Source: Actinomadura mexicana
GTDB lineage: Bacteria; Actinomycetota; Actinomycetes; Streptosporangiales; Streptosporangiaceae
Direction: 5' to 3'
NCBI RefSeq assembly: GCF_900188105.1
Contig: NZ_FZNP01000009.1
Location: 1-64,000 of the forward strand
Length of the DNA: 64,000 nucleotides
Shown here: positions 50,364-60,315 of the stretch, piece after piece
Position numbering within the stretch: position 1 is the first letter of the stretch
Layout of the letters: each line of letters starts with the position of its first letter
Notes under the pieces: generated by a model
Told to the model about the DNA's origin: nothing
Seen by the model: the letters and a program-made list of their open reading frames with translations, nothing else
The model's database searches: none
Position numbers and translations under genes: made by a program

Positions 50364-51782
50364 GTGCCCGATCTCGCCCCGGCTCCGCTCATTAACGGTG
50401 TGGCCGCGCGCGACATGGCCAACCGATACAACCGCGCCGACTTCCGCGCCTGGGCGCGCCGCGCACACTCCACCGGCGGCTGCGCCCAACCCGTCCACCT
50501 GCGTGGCCGCGTAACCCACCTGGACCCGCAGACCGGCGAGATTCTCCGGCACTACTCCACCGCCCAAGAGCCGGGCGGGACTCTGCGGGTGGCGTGCAAA
50601 ACCCGGCGGGCCTCGAGGTGCCCGGCTTGCGCTGAGACCTACCGCGCCGACACCTACCAACTCGTCCGCGCGGGCCTGGTCGGCGGCAAGGGCGTACCGG
50701 CCACAGTCACCCAGCATCCGGCGGCGTTCGTCACCCTGACCGCGCCCTCGTTCGGGCCTGTCCACTCTCGCCGCACCGGCAAGGCCGGCGGCGTGGTCGC
50801 TTGCCGTCCCCGGCGCGACGGCGGGACGTGCCCGCATGGGCGGCCGGTCTCCTGCACCGTCCGCCACGCGGCGGAAGATCCGCGGCTCGGTCAACCGATC
50901 TGCCCGGACTGCTTCGACTACGCGGGCGCGGTGCTGTGGAACGCGCACGCTCCTGAGCTGTGGCGCCGGTTCGCTCTGGCCTTCCGGCGGTACGTCGCTC
51001 GGTCGGCGGGCCTGCGGGTCGCCGACCTGCGGGACGTGCTGACGGTGTCATTCGCCAAGGTGGCCGAGTATCAGCGGCGCGGCCTGGTCCACTTCCACGC
51101 CGTCATCCGCCTCGACGGACCCGGCGGCCCCGACGCGCAGCCTCCCACATGGGCAACCCTCAACCTGCTCAAGGCGGCCGTCGACCACGCGGCCGGGGCC
51201 GTAGCGGTGTCGAGTCCAGCGGCCGGTGACGTCCCGACCAAAGAGCACGTGTGGGGCTCTCAGATCGACGTCCGGCCGATCACCACCACGGGGGACCTGA
51301 CCGATACCGCGGTTGCGGGCTACATCGCCAAGTACGCCACCAAAGCCGCCGAATGCGTCGGCACCCTCGACCGCCGCATACGCCCGACAGACGAACTGAC
51401 CGACCTGCCCGTGAGCGGCCACGCCCGGCGACTCATCGCCGAATGCCTCCGCCTGGGCGCCGTCGAGGAGTACGCGGGCCTGCGGCTAACCGAGTGGGCC
51501 CACATGCTCGGCTTCCGCGGCCACTTCTCCACCAAATCCCGCCGCTACTCCACCACCCTCGGCGCACTCCGCCAAGCACGCATCGACCACAACCAGCACC
51601 AACACGACGACACCACAACCGGCCGCCTCCCCTTCGACGACGACCAGGTCCTCGTCGTCGCCCACTGGCGCTACCTCGGACAAGGCATGACACCCGGCGA
51701 AGCGCTTCTCACGGCTGCCCTCACCGGCAAGCCCATGCCCGCCCTCGACCCGTCCGGCATCACCCAAGGGAGCACACGTTGA
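50364..51782 (+). CDS. repSA: RepSA-like replication initiator
   Basis: The 472-residue protein matches the pSAM2 RepSA type of rolling-circle initiator. It has cysteine pairs for zinc (CPACAETY, CPHG, CPDCFDYAG) and the HUH-like metal motif HFHAVIRLDG after VAEYQRRGLV. Nearer the C-terminus, the segment with VAGYIAKYATKAAE carries a candidate tyrosine. Such proteins nick the origin to let the excised element replicate before transfer. The GTG at 50364 follows AGGAG. The stop overlaps the excisionase start. Confidence 0.88.
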   Translation: MPDLAPAPLINGVAARDMANRYNRADFRAWARRAHSTGGCAQPVHLRGRVTHLDPQTGEILRHYSTAQEPGGTLRVACKTRRASRCPACAETYRADTYQLVRAGLVGGKGVPATVTQHPAAFVTLTAPSFGPVHSRRTGKAGGVVACRPRRDGGTCPHGRPVSCTVRHAAEDPRLGQPICPDCFDYAGAVLWNAHAPELWRRFALAFRRYVARSAGLRVADLRDVLTVSFAKVAEYQRRGLVHFHAVIRLDGPGGPDAQPPTWATLNLLKAAVDHAAGAVAVSSPAAGDVPTKEHVWGSQIDVRPITTTGDLTDTAVAGYIAKYATKAAECVGTLDRRIRPTDELTDLPVSGHARRLIAECLRLGAVEEYAGLRLTEWAHMLGFRGHFSTKSRRYSTTLGALRQARIDHNQHQHDDTTTGRLPFDDDQVLVVAHWRYLGQGMTPGEALLTAALTGKPMPALDPSGITQGSTR

Positions 51783-51958
51783 CCGACCTGGTCCTCACCG
51801 TCGACGAAGCGGCCGAACGGCTCCGCGTGAGCCGCTGGACGCTCTACAACCTCATCCGCTCCAACCAGCTCCGCACCGTCAAGATCGGCCGCCGCCGACT
51901 CGTCCCCGTCAACGCCCTCGTCGAGTACCTCGACCAGCTCACGGAAGAGGCCGCCTGA
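51779..51958 (+). CDS. xis: Excisionase, MerR/Xis-type HTH
   Basis: The 59-residue protein starts with TTG at 51779, GGGAG upstream, and overlaps the rep stop by four bases. Sequence VDEAAERLRVSRWTLYNLIRSNQLRTVKIGRRRLVPVNALVEYL is the standard excisionase winged helix. It directs integrase to excision. The last base is shared with the integrase ATG (TGATG). Confidence 0.9.
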   Translation: MTDLVLTVDEAAERLRVSRWTLYNLIRSNQLRTVKIGRRRLVPVNALVEYLDQLTEEAA

Positions 51959-53292
51959 TGCCGAGAACCACAACCGCCACCCCGGATGAGCCGGACGACG
52001 GCAAGAAACGCAAGAGCTCCCGGCGCAGTCGAGCCAACGGGGAAGGCTCCATCTACCCCTACCGGAACGGATACGCGGCCTACGCCTGGGTGACTACTCC
52101 CGCCGGGGAGCGCACACGCAAGTACGTCTACGGCAAGACGCGCGAAATCGTCCACGACAAGTACGTCAAGCTCCTCAGCGCGGCGGCTCAGCGCCCGATC
52201 GCTACCACGGTGCCAACCGTTGAGAAGTACCTGGCGTACTGGCTCCGGGACGTGGTCGAGCCCAACCGGGAGCCCAACACCTATTCGAACTACGAGCTGA
52301 TGTGCCGTCTTCACATCGTTCCGGGCCTCGGTAAGAAGCGGCTGGATCGGCTCACGGTGCGGGACGTCCAGAACTGGCTGAACAAGCTTCCGGGCTCCTG
52401 CCAGTGCTGCGCGCAAGGCAAAGACGCCAAACGCCCATCTGACCATGCCGACCCGAGCAAGCGGCGGCGGTGCTGCGCGGTCGGGAAGTGCTGCCAGAGC
52501 TTCCCGAGTCGCCGGACCATTACGTCGGCGCGCAACACGCTGCGGAACGCTCTCAACCACGCCATGACCGAAGAGATCATCGCGCGGAACGTGGCGAGTC
52601 TGGCCAAGGTGCCGGCGGCTCGGAAGCGTGCTCGCAAGTCGTCCACCTGGACAGTAGAGGAGGCGCGCCGGTTCCTGGAGCACACGCGCGAGAGCAATGA
52701 CCCGCTGTACGCCGCGTGGGTGCTGATCCTGCTCATGGGCATGCGCAAGGGCGAGGTGTTCGGCCTGCGCTGGGCTGATGTCGACTTCGCGGCCGACGAA
52801 CTCAGCATCGGCTGGCAGCTCCAGCGCGTCGGCTCCCGGCTCATTCACAAGGAGCGAACCAAGACCGACGGCTCTACCGACGTGCTTCCGCTCCCCTCCC
52901 TCTGCACGACCGCACTACGGCTGCGCCAGGACCAGCAGGCGGGCGAGCGTGAGGCGTCCGGTGAAGGCTGGCACGAAAGCGACCTCGTCTTCACGACCAG
53001 GACGGGGCGGCCGGTCGAGCCGCGCAACGTCAACCGGGCCTTCGAGTCGCGGTGTGCCGCTGCCGGGGTCAAGGTCATCCGCGTGCACGACACCCGGCAC
53101 ACGTGCGGCAAGCTGCTGGCCGCGCTGGACGTCCATCCGCGGGTGGCGATGCAGATCCTCCGGCACAGCAAGATCAGCCTCACCATGGAGATCTACACCG
53201 AGGTCCCCACCGAGCAGACCAGGGCGGCGCTCAAGCGGCTCGGCGACCACCTTCGGCAGGATGGCCGCGGCAGTGGCGAGTCGTCCGCGTAG
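51958..53292 (+). CDS. int: Tyrosine integrase of the AICE
   Basis: The 444-residue recombinase has an SAM-like core-binding domain (about 80-200) and a catalytic domain with R in GMRKGEVFGLRW, HxxR in HDTRHTCGKLL, a second H in ILRHSKIS and Y in MEIYTEV. A short insert rich in cysteine and lysine (CQCCAQGKDAKR to CCAVGKCC, about 142-178) interrupts the core-binding part and may be a metal knuckle. It is translationally coupled to xis. Integration target is the adjacent tRNA-Thr, shown by the 62-bp repeats. It is not closely similar to the broken integrase at 37987, although both use the same site. Confidence 0.95.
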   Translation: MPRTTTATPDEPDDGKKRKSSRRSRANGEGSIYPYRNGYAAYAWVTTPAGERTRKYVYGKTREIVHDKYVKLLSAAAQRPIATTVPTVEKYLAYWLRDVVEPNREPNTYSNYELMCRLHIVPGLGKKRLDRLTVRDVQNWLNKLPGSCQCCAQGKDAKRPSDHADPSKRRRCCAVGKCCQSFPSRRTITSARNTLRNALNHAMTEEIIARNVASLAKVPAARKRARKSSTWTVEEARRFLEHTRESNDPLYAAWVLILLMGMRKGEVFGLRWADVDFAADELSIGWQLQRVGSRLIHKERTKTDGSTDVLPLPSLCTTALRLRQDQQAGEREASGEGWHESDLVFTTRTGRPVEPRNVNRAFESRCAAAGVKVIRVHDTRHTCGKLLAALDVHPRVAMQILRHSKISLTMEIYTEVPTEQTRAALKRLGDHLRQDGRGSGESSA

Positions 53293-53320
53293 CTGTACTT
53301 CGCTGCTGTACCTGTTAGCA

Positions 53321-53353
53321 AAAGCCCCCTTGTGATGATCGCAAGGGGGCTTT
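53321..53353 (+). terminator. Terminator after integrase, at the right att site
   Basis: AAAGCCCCCTTG pairs with CAAGGGGGCTTT. The right arm is part of the 62-bp repeat, so both integrase genes have the same terminator/att design. Confidence 0.8.
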
Positions 53354-53404
53354 GAGCTGGGAGCCGGCGAGGGGACTTGAACCCCTAACCTTCTGTTTAC
53401 AAGA
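53343..53404. repeat. Right attachment site (62-bp direct repeat within tRNA-Thr)
   Basis: Identical to 39256-39317. It covers tRNA-Thr from the anticodon loop to the 3' end and a terminator arm. Crossover must lie within these bases. Confidence 0.93.
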
Positions 53405-53434
53405 CAGATGCTCTGCCAATTGAGCTACGCCGGC
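53362..53434 (-). tRNA. tRNA-Thr (anticodon TGT)
   Basis: Reading the minus strand from 53434, the acceptor arms GCCGGCG and CGCCGGC pair perfectly. The D-arm is GCTCAATTGGCAGAGC, the anticodon stem TCTGT/ACAGA encloses CTTGTAA (anticodon TGT), and the T-arm is GGGGTTCAAGTCCCC. The CCA end is not encoded. The gene stays functional because the element restored its 3' half on integration. Confidence 0.96.
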
Positions 53435-53622
53435 GGGCTCGTCCCGCATCGTAGTCGACTTGGGGGCTCGGGGGGATCTGGGGAGTTCTTCTGGGGTGGG
53501 TGTCGATCTGTGGGGGGTCGGGGGGCGGGGACGCTGGGTTGCGTCGTGGGTGCGCACGGTCGGCCATCGGGGGGAAGGACAGGGGCAGGGGTGCTGGTGG
53601 TGGTGGTCGTGGAGGAGGAGAG

Positions 53623-53970
53623 ATGAAGTCCTACGTGCTCAACATCATCCAGCCGGTGGGGGAGGTGCCGCCGCCGGAGGTGCTGAAGCCGATCATGGCT
53701 CGGCTCGCCGAGATTCGGCGGGATCTGGAGCGGCAGGAGTGCTGGGTGTTCGGGCGGGGGCTGGAGCAGCCGGAGGCGAGCACCGTGGTGTGCATGCGGG
53801 GGGACGAGGTGATCGCGACGGATGGGCCGTGGACGGAGGGCAAGGAGCACATCGGCGGCATCACGATCATCCGGGTGGCGGACTTGGACGCGGCGTTGAA
53901 GGTGGCTGCCAGGTTCACCCAGGTGACCGGATTGCCGATCGAGGTGCGGCCGTTCCAGGGCGAGGGGTGA
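53623..53970 (+). CDS. YciI/DGPF-domain protein
   Basis: The 115-residue protein of the DGPF/YCII group has a variant motif DGPWTEGKEHIGGITIIRV. Such proteins are encoded next to ECF42 sigma factors and are presumed to act with them. ATG at 53623 follows GGAGGAGGAG; the longer upstream frame is spurious. The stop overlaps the sigma start by four bases. A second DGPF/ECF42 pair is at 58612-60221. Confidence 0.88.
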   Translation: MKSYVLNIIQPVGEVPPPEVLKPIMARLAEIRRDLERQECWVFGRGLEQPEASTVVCMRGDEVIATDGPWTEGKEHIGGITIIRVADLDAALKVAARFTQVTGLPIEVRPFQGEG

Positions 53971-55139
53971 TCGAGCGGGTCTTCCGGGAGGAGCACGGGC
54001 GCGCGGTGGCCGTGCTGGTCCGGGCGTTCGGCGATGTGGACGTCGCCGAGGAGGCGGTCCAGGAGGCGTTCGCCGAGGCGGTGCGCCGGTGGCCGGACGA
54101 GGGGACGCCGCCCCGTCCGGCGGGGTGGATCATCACGACGGCGCGGAACAAGGCGATCGACCGGTTGCGGCGGGAGGCCGCGCGGGCCGGGAAGCACGCG
54201 CAGGCCGTGCTGCTCGACGCGGCGGAGCCGGTCGAGGCGTCCGTGGTGGAGGACGATCGGCTGCGGCTCATCTTCACGTGCTGCCATCCGGCGCTGAGGA
54301 TGGAGGCGCGGGTCGCCCTGACGCTCCGGTTGCTGGGCGGGCTGTCGACGGCGGAGATCGCGCGGGTCTTCCTGGTGCCGGAGAAGACGATGGCGCAGCG
54401 GCTGGTGCGGGCGAAGGCGAAGATCCGGGACGCCGGGATCCCGTACCGGGTGCCGGATCAGGGTGATCTGCCGGGACGGCTCTCCGGCGTGCTGGCGGTC
54501 GTCTATCTGGTGTTCAACCAGGGGTACGGCGGGCGCGAGGAGTCGGGGGTCGAGGCGGTCCGGCTGGGGCGGGTGCTGCGGGAGCTGATGCCGGACGAGC
54601 CCGAGGTGCTGGGGTTGCTGGCGTTGATGCTGCTCGTCGAGTCCCGTAGGGGCGCCCGGCGGCGGGACGGGGAGCTGGTGCTGCTGGCCGAGCAGGATCG
54701 AGGGCTCTGGGACCGGGAGCTTGTGGAGGAGGGGCAGGCGCTGGTGCGGAGGTGCCTGCAGATCGGGCGGCCCGGGCCGTACCAGATCCAGGCGGCGATC
54801 AACGCGGTGCACGGGGATGCGGCGAAGGCAGAGGACACGCGGTGGGATCAGGTTCTCCAGTTGTACGACCAGTTGATGGCCGTGGCGCCGAGTCCTGTGG
54901 CGGCGCTCAACCGGGCTGTGGTGGTCGGTGAGGTTCAGGGGGCTGGGGCCGCGCTGGAGTTGGTCGAGGGGCTCCAGCTGGGCCGGTACTACCTGTTTCA
55001 TGCGGTGCGTGCTGATCTGCTACGGCGGTTGGGACGGGGTGTGGAGGCGGCCGAGGCCTATGGCGAGGCCCTGAGGCGCACGGAGGACGAGGCCGAGCGG
55101 GCGTTTCTCAGGAGGCGGCGGGCCGCGGTCTCCGGTTGA
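53967..55139 (+). CDS. ECF42-type RNA polymerase sigma factor with C-terminal extension
   Basis: The 390-residue protein has sigma regions 2 and 4 (EEAVQEAFAEAVRRWP; LSTAEIARVFLVPEKTMAQRLVRAKAKIRDAGI) and a long C-terminal TPR-like domain of about 200 residues, with YLVFNQGY, the conserved PGPYQIQAAINAVH and the terminal RADLLRRLGR. This is the ECF42 layout, where the extension is thought to control activity in place of an anti-sigma factor. The start is GTG 53967, overlapping the DGPF stop. Its 3' end overlaps the convergent EamA gene by 32 bases. Confidence 0.92.
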   Translation: MIERVFREEHGRAVAVLVRAFGDVDVAEEAVQEAFAEAVRRWPDEGTPPRPAGWIITTARNKAIDRLRREAARAGKHAQAVLLDAAEPVEASVVEDDRLRLIFTCCHPALRMEARVALTLRLLGGLSTAEIARVFLVPEKTMAQRLVRAKAKIRDAGIPYRVPDQGDLPGRLSGVLAVVYLVFNQGYGGREESGVEAVRLGRVLRELMPDEPEVLGLLALMLLVESRRGARRRDGELVLLAEQDRGLWDRELVEEGQALVRRCLQIGRPGPYQIQAAINAVHGDAAKAEDTRWDQVLQLYDQLMAVAPSPVAALNRAVVVGEVQGAGAALELVEGLQLGRYYLFHAVRADLLRRLGRGVEAAEAYGEALRRTEDEAERAFLRRRRAAVSG

Positions 55140-56013
55140 AGGTCTGGCCGGCGACGAGGGCGCCCAGGGCGATGGTGAAGCCGACGACCTGCCACGGGGT
55201 GAGGGTCTGGCCGAGGATCAGCAGGCCCGCCAGGGTGGCGACCATCGGGTTGGTGAGGCCGAGGAGTGAGACGGACGTCGGGGGCAGGCGGTCGATGCCG
55301 CGGAACCACAGGGCGTAGGCGATCGCGGTGCCGACGATGCCGAGGTAGGTGAAGCCCAGGAGGTTCTCGCCGGTCAGCGAGGACGGGGCTCCTTCGAGCG
55401 CCAGGGTGAGCGGCAGGAGGACGAGGCCGCCGACGGTGAGCTGCCAGCCGGTCATGACCAGGGGCGATTCGGGGCGTCCCCACTTCTTGGCCAGGACGAT
55501 CGCGGTGGCCATGAGGGACGTCGCGGTGAGCATGGCGCCGATGCCGAGGGGGTCGAGCCTGGCGTCGGCGCCGAGGGTCAGCAGCGCGACGCCGCCGGTG
55601 CCGGCGAGGGCGGAGTACAGGACGGCGCGGGCCGGGCGGATCCGCAGGACGCCGATCGACAGCATCGCCACGACCAGGGGCTGGACGGAGCCGATCGTCG
55701 CGGCGACGCCGCCGGGGAGGCGGTAGGCGGCGAAGAAGATCAGCGGGAAGAAGGCGCCGAAGTTCAGCAGGCCGAGGACGATCGACTTCCACCACCAGTC
55801 GCCGCGCGGCAGGCGGCGGGTGGCGGCGAGCAGCACCAGTCCGGCGGGCAGGGCCCGCATGGTGGCGGCGAGCAGGGGGCGGCCGTCGGGCAGGAGGGTG
55901 GTGGTGACCACGTAGGTGGTGCCCCAGCTCGCGGGGGCGAAGGCGGCGAGGGCGAGGTCGGAGGCGTAGCGGGTGCGCAGGGCCGGCGCCGGGAGGGCTG
56001 TGGTCTGATTCAC
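55108..56013 (-). CDS. EamA (DMT) family transporter
   Basis: The 301-residue protein has ten transmembrane helices in two EamA halves (WGTTYVVTTTLLPDGRPLLAATMRALPAG; GIVGTAIAYALWFRGIDRLPPTSVSLLGLTNPM). It exports small metabolites; the substrate is unknown. The GTG start at 56013 is immediately preceded by a palindrome with arms CTCAACG and CGTTGAG, a likely operator. Its 3' end overlaps the sigma gene on the other strand. Confidence 0.9.
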   Translation of the reverse strand: MNQTTALPAPALRTRYASDLALAAFAPASWGTTYVVTTTLLPDGRPLLAATMRALPAGLVLLAATRRLPRGDWWWKSIVLGLLNFGAFFPLIFFAAYRLPGGVAATIGSVQPLVVAMLSIGVLRIRPARAVLYSALAGTGGVALLTLGADARLDPLGIGAMLTATSLMATAIVLAKKWGRPESPLVMTGWQLTVGGLVLLPLTLALEGAPSSLTGENLLGFTYLGIVGTAIAYALWFRGIDRLPPTSVSLLGLTNPMVATLAGLLILGQTLTPWQVVGFTIALGALVAGQTFNRRPRPAAS

Positions 56014-56040
56014 CTCAACGTCAATTATCTGAACGTTGAG
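56014..56040 (-). promoter_or_regulatory. Operator-like inverted repeat before EamA gene
   Basis: CTCAACG and CGTTGAG face each other across 13 AT-rich bases directly before the start codon, so binding there would block expression. No regulator gene is adjacent. Confidence 0.55.
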
Positions 56041-56053
56041 ATTATTTCCGATC

Positions 56054-56962
56054 TCAGGCGCGGAGACGGCTGATCTCGTACAGCGCGATGCCCGCGGCCA
56101 CTCCGGCGTTGAGCGACTCGGCCTTCCCCGGCATCGGGATCGTGACGAGCATGTCGCAGGTGTCGGCGACGAGGCGTCCGAGGCCCTTGCCCTCCGAACC
56201 CACGACCAGCACGAACGGCCCGGACGCGAGTTCCAGGTCGGCGACTGTCACGCCGCCGGCGGCGTCGAGCCCGGCGACGAAGCAGCCGGCCTTCTGGTAG
56301 GCCTTGAGCTGCCGGGAGAGGTTCGTGGCCTGCGCGACCGGGATGTTCGCGAGCGTTCCGGCGGACGACTTCCAGGCGCCGGCCGTGACCCCCGCCGCGC
56401 GCCGCTCCGGGACGACCACGCCGGTCGCGCCGAACGCGGAGGCGGAGCGGACGATCGCGCCGAGGTTGCGGGGGTCGGTGATGCCGTCCACCGCGACGAC
56501 CAGCGGGGCCTTGCCCTTGAGCAGGTCGTCCGGGTGCGCGTACCGGTAGGGCTTGACCTGCAGCGCGATCCCCTGGTGGACGGCGCCGTCGGTCAGCCGG
56601 TCGAGCTCGTTCTTGCCGGTCTCCAGCAGCGGGATGCGGCGGTCGGCGGCGATCTGGACCGCCTCGCGCACCCGCTCGTCGGTGCCGGACGTGACGTACA
56701 GCGCCGTGCCGGGGACGCCCGCGCGCAGCGCCTCGACGACCGGGTTGCGGCCCGTGACCAGCTCGGGGACCTCGCCGGTCGCGCGCCGCGCACCTGCGGG
56801 GCGGCCGGCCGGACGGTTCTCCGACGGGCCCTGGGCGCGCCCGCCCGGCCCCAGCGTCGGGGTGCCGGTGCGCTTGGAGCTCTTGACGGCGCGGGCCTTC
56901 TGGCGCTTGCCGTGCCAGTGCCGGTCCTCGGCCTTGGGGGTGGGTCCCTTGCGCTTGGCCAT
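56054..56962 (-). CDS. rlmB: 23S rRNA (guanosine-2'-O)-methyltransferase RlmB
   Basis: The 302-residue SPOUT/TrmH enzyme has a basic disordered head (about 1-65), the L30e-like substrate-binding part (VTGRNPVVEALRAG onward) and the knotted methyltransferase domain with motifs DGITDPRNLGAIVRSASAFGATGVV, LVVGSEGKGLGRLV and IPMPGKAESLNAGVAAGIALYE. It modifies 23S rRNA in the family. It lies downstream of cysS on the same strand, the usual actinobacterial order. Confidence 0.95.
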   Translation of the reverse strand: MAKRKGPTPKAEDRHWHGKRQKARAVKSSKRTGTPTLGPGGRAQGPSENRPAGRPAGARRATGEVPELVTGRNPVVEALRAGVPGTALYVTSGTDERVREAVQIAADRRIPLLETGKNELDRLTDGAVHQGIALQVKPYRYAHPDDLLKGKAPLVVAVDGITDPRNLGAIVRSASAFGATGVVVPERRAAGVTAGAWKSSAGTLANIPVAQATNLSRQLKAYQKAGCFVAGLDAAGGVTVADLELASGPFVLVVGSEGKGLGRLVADTCDMLVTIPMPGKAESLNAGVAAGIALYEISRLRA

Positions 56963-57087
56963 TGTCGGTTACGCCCTTCGCGACGATTGCGTGCTCGCCC
57001 CTGCCGGGCGACTCAAGATCTCAGCGGACGGCGACGAACCCCCGCGAACATTCGATTTTATCCGCAGCGCGGGAGCGCCGTGCACGG

Positions 57088-58482
57088 TCAGCCGCGCTTC
57101 AGCTCCCAGCGGGGACCCTGCGGGGTGTCCTCGACGAGGACGCCGGCCTCCGACAGGCCGTCGCGGATCGCGTCCGCCGCCGCGTAGTCCTTGCGGGCGC
57201 GGGCCGCCTGCCGCTGCTCCAGTGCCACCTTGACCAGGGCGTCGACGACGGGGTGCAGGTCGTCCTCCCCCGAAGCCCGCCACTGCGGCGCGAGCGGGTC
57301 AATGCCGAGGACGTCGGCCATCGCCCGGACGGCCGCCAGGTGCTCCCGCACCGCGTCGCGGTCGCCGGACGCCAGGGCGCTGTTGCCCTCCCGGACGGTC
57401 TCGTGCAGCACCGCCAGCGCCTGCGGGACGCCCAGGTCGTCGTCCATCGCGGCGGCGAACGCGGACGGGACGGAGGACGGCGAACCGGCCCCCACCTGCT
57501 CCGCGGCCCGCGTGACGAAGCCCTCGATCCGCTGGTAGGCGGAGACGGCCTCGGCCAGGGCGGCGTCGGTGTAGTCCATCAGCGACCGGTAGTGCGCCGA
57601 CGCGAGGTAGTAGCGCACCTCGACCGGACGGGCCTTGCCCAGCAGGTCGGGCAGCAGCACCACGTTGCCGACCGACTTGCTCATCTTCTCGCCGTCGACG
57701 GTGAGGAGACCGTTGTGCAGCCAGTAGCGCGCGAAGCCGTCGCCCGCGGCGCGGGACTGGGCGATCTCGTTCTCGTGGTGGGGGAAGATCAGGTCGACGC
57801 CGCCGCCGTGGATGTCGAAGGTCGGGCCGAGGTACCTGGTCGCCATCGCCGAGCACTCCAGGTGCCAGCCGGGGCGCCCGTCCCCCCAGGGCGTCTCCCA
57901 GGACGGCTCTCCCGGCTTCGCGCCCTTCCAGAGCGCGAAGTCGCGCGGGTCGCGCTTGAGGGTCTCGTTGGGGGTGTCGCCGGCGGAGCGCATGTTCTCC
58001 AGCCGCTGGTTCGACAGCGCCCCGTACTCGTCCGCCCAGGACTTGACGTCGAAGTACACGTCCCCGCCCGCGGCGTACGCGTGGCCCTTGTCGATCAGCC
58101 GGCGCATCAGGACGATCATCTCCGGGACGTGCCCGGTGGCGCGCGGCTCGATCGTCGGGGGCAGGCAGCCGAGCAGGTCGTAGCCCTGGGTGAAGGTGCG
58201 CTGGTTGCCCTCGGCGATCGCGAACCACGGCACGCCCCGCTCCGCCGACACCGCGATGATCTTGTCGTCGACGTCGGTGACGTTGCGCGCGAACGTCACC
58301 TCGTAGCCGGACGCGCGCAGCCAGCGCAGCAGGACGTCGTAGATGACGCCCGAGCGCAGATGCCCGATGTGGGGGGCCGCCTGCGGAGTGGCACCGCACA
58401 CGTACATCCCCACGCGGCCCTCTTCCAGGGGCTCGAACGTGCGGACGCTACGGGTACCGGTGTCGTAAAGGCGCAGGCTCAC
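57088..58482 (-). CDS. cysS: Cysteinyl-tRNA synthetase
   Basis: The 464-residue class I synthetase has HIGH (PHIGHLRSG), zinc ligands (YVCGAT; WHLECSAM; HHENEIAQ) and KMSKS (EKMSKSVGN). It charges tRNA-Cys. ATG at 58482 opens MSLRLYDTGTRSVRTFEP. rlmB follows after about 125 bases. The usual upstream neighbour ispF is displaced to 63691. Confidence 0.97.
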   Translation of the reverse strand: MSLRLYDTGTRSVRTFEPLEEGRVGMYVCGATPQAAPHIGHLRSGVIYDVLLRWLRASGYEVTFARNVTDVDDKIIAVSAERGVPWFAIAEGNQRTFTQGYDLLGCLPPTIEPRATGHVPEMIVLMRRLIDKGHAYAAGGDVYFDVKSWADEYGALSNQRLENMRSAGDTPNETLKRDPRDFALWKGAKPGEPSWETPWGDGRPGWHLECSAMATRYLGPTFDIHGGGVDLIFPHHENEIAQSRAAGDGFARYWLHNGLLTVDGEKMSKSVGNVVLLPDLLGKARPVEVRYYLASAHYRSLMDYTDAALAEAVSAYQRIEGFVTRAAEQVGAGSPSSVPSAFAAAMDDDLGVPQALAVLHETVREGNSALASGDRDAVREHLAAVRAMADVLGIDPLAPQWRASGEDDLHPVVDALVKVALEQRQAARARKDYAAADAIRDGLSEAGVLVEDTPQGPRWELKRG

Positions 58483-58611
58483 GGGTTCAGGTTATTGGAT
58501 CGGCGTCCGGCTACGTGGCGCATCGCCCAGGCCAGGCTGGGCCATCCGGGCATGCCCCCCTGCGGTCGTGCCACCCCTCCGGTGATGCCACCCTCCGGTG
58601 ATGCCACAGGG

Positions 58612-59855
<1,244 letters not shown>

Positions 59856-59859
<4 letters not shown>

Positions 59860-60221
59860 ATCTCCGTCCCGGAGTCGTGCATGACCGCCCGGACCTCCAT
59901 GTAGCCGCCGTACCTGACGTCCGGCCAGCGGGAGGCGATCTCCACGGCGCGCTCCTCGGTCTCGCAGTCCACGCCGACGTAGCCGGCGAAGTGCTCCTTG
60001 GCCTCCAGGAACGGGCCGTCCGTCACGGCCGGCCCGCCGTCCCCGCCCGTGACGGTCTTGGTCAGGGACGGGTCGGCGAGCCCCGCCCCGCCGACCAGCT
60101 CGCCCGACTCCGACAGCTCGGTCATGATCGCCTCGACCTCGCCGAACAGCGCGGTCCGCTCCTGCTCGGTCAGGTCCTCCAGGAAGCCGGGACGGTTGTA
60201 GATCATCAGCATGTACTTCAC
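59856..60221 (-). CDS. YciI/DGPF-domain protein (second copy)
   Basis: The 121-residue protein begins MKYMLMIYNRPGFLEDLTEQ and has the DGPF motif in VTDGPFLEAKEHFAGYVGVDC. GTG at 60221 follows GAGGAGAG. It is coupled to the second ECF42 gene by an ATGA overlap. The pairing is typical of ECF42 loci. Confidence 0.9.
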
Positions 60222-60315
60222 GGTTCTCTCCTCGTTGTCGGGCGGCCCGCCTCCGGGCCCGTCAGAGAAGGATCGGAGCGGCCGGCCGGCTCTCGACATC
60301 CCCGGCGAAGAATCT

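Larger units (their letters stand above)
39318..53342 (+). mobile_element. Actinomycete integrative and conjugative element (AICE, pSAM2-like) in tRNA-Thr
   Basis: The segment is bounded by the 62-bp repeats at 39256 and 53343. It carries the AICE hallmark genes: FtsK-like translocase (46935), SpdB-like protein (48663), RepSA-like initiator (50364), excisionase (51779) and integrase (51958). The left 4 kb carries repeats and an RloA/RloB-type defence pair as cargo. No GntR-type KorSA and no Nudix Pif gene is seen; an XRE regulator with flanking palindromes may replace KorSA. Confidence 0.9.

Noticed and set aside
53315..53557. Minus-strand 80-codon ORF covering the tRNA
   Set aside because: Its peptide contains VAQLAEHLSCKQKVRGSSPL, a well-known artefact of translating tRNA genes.
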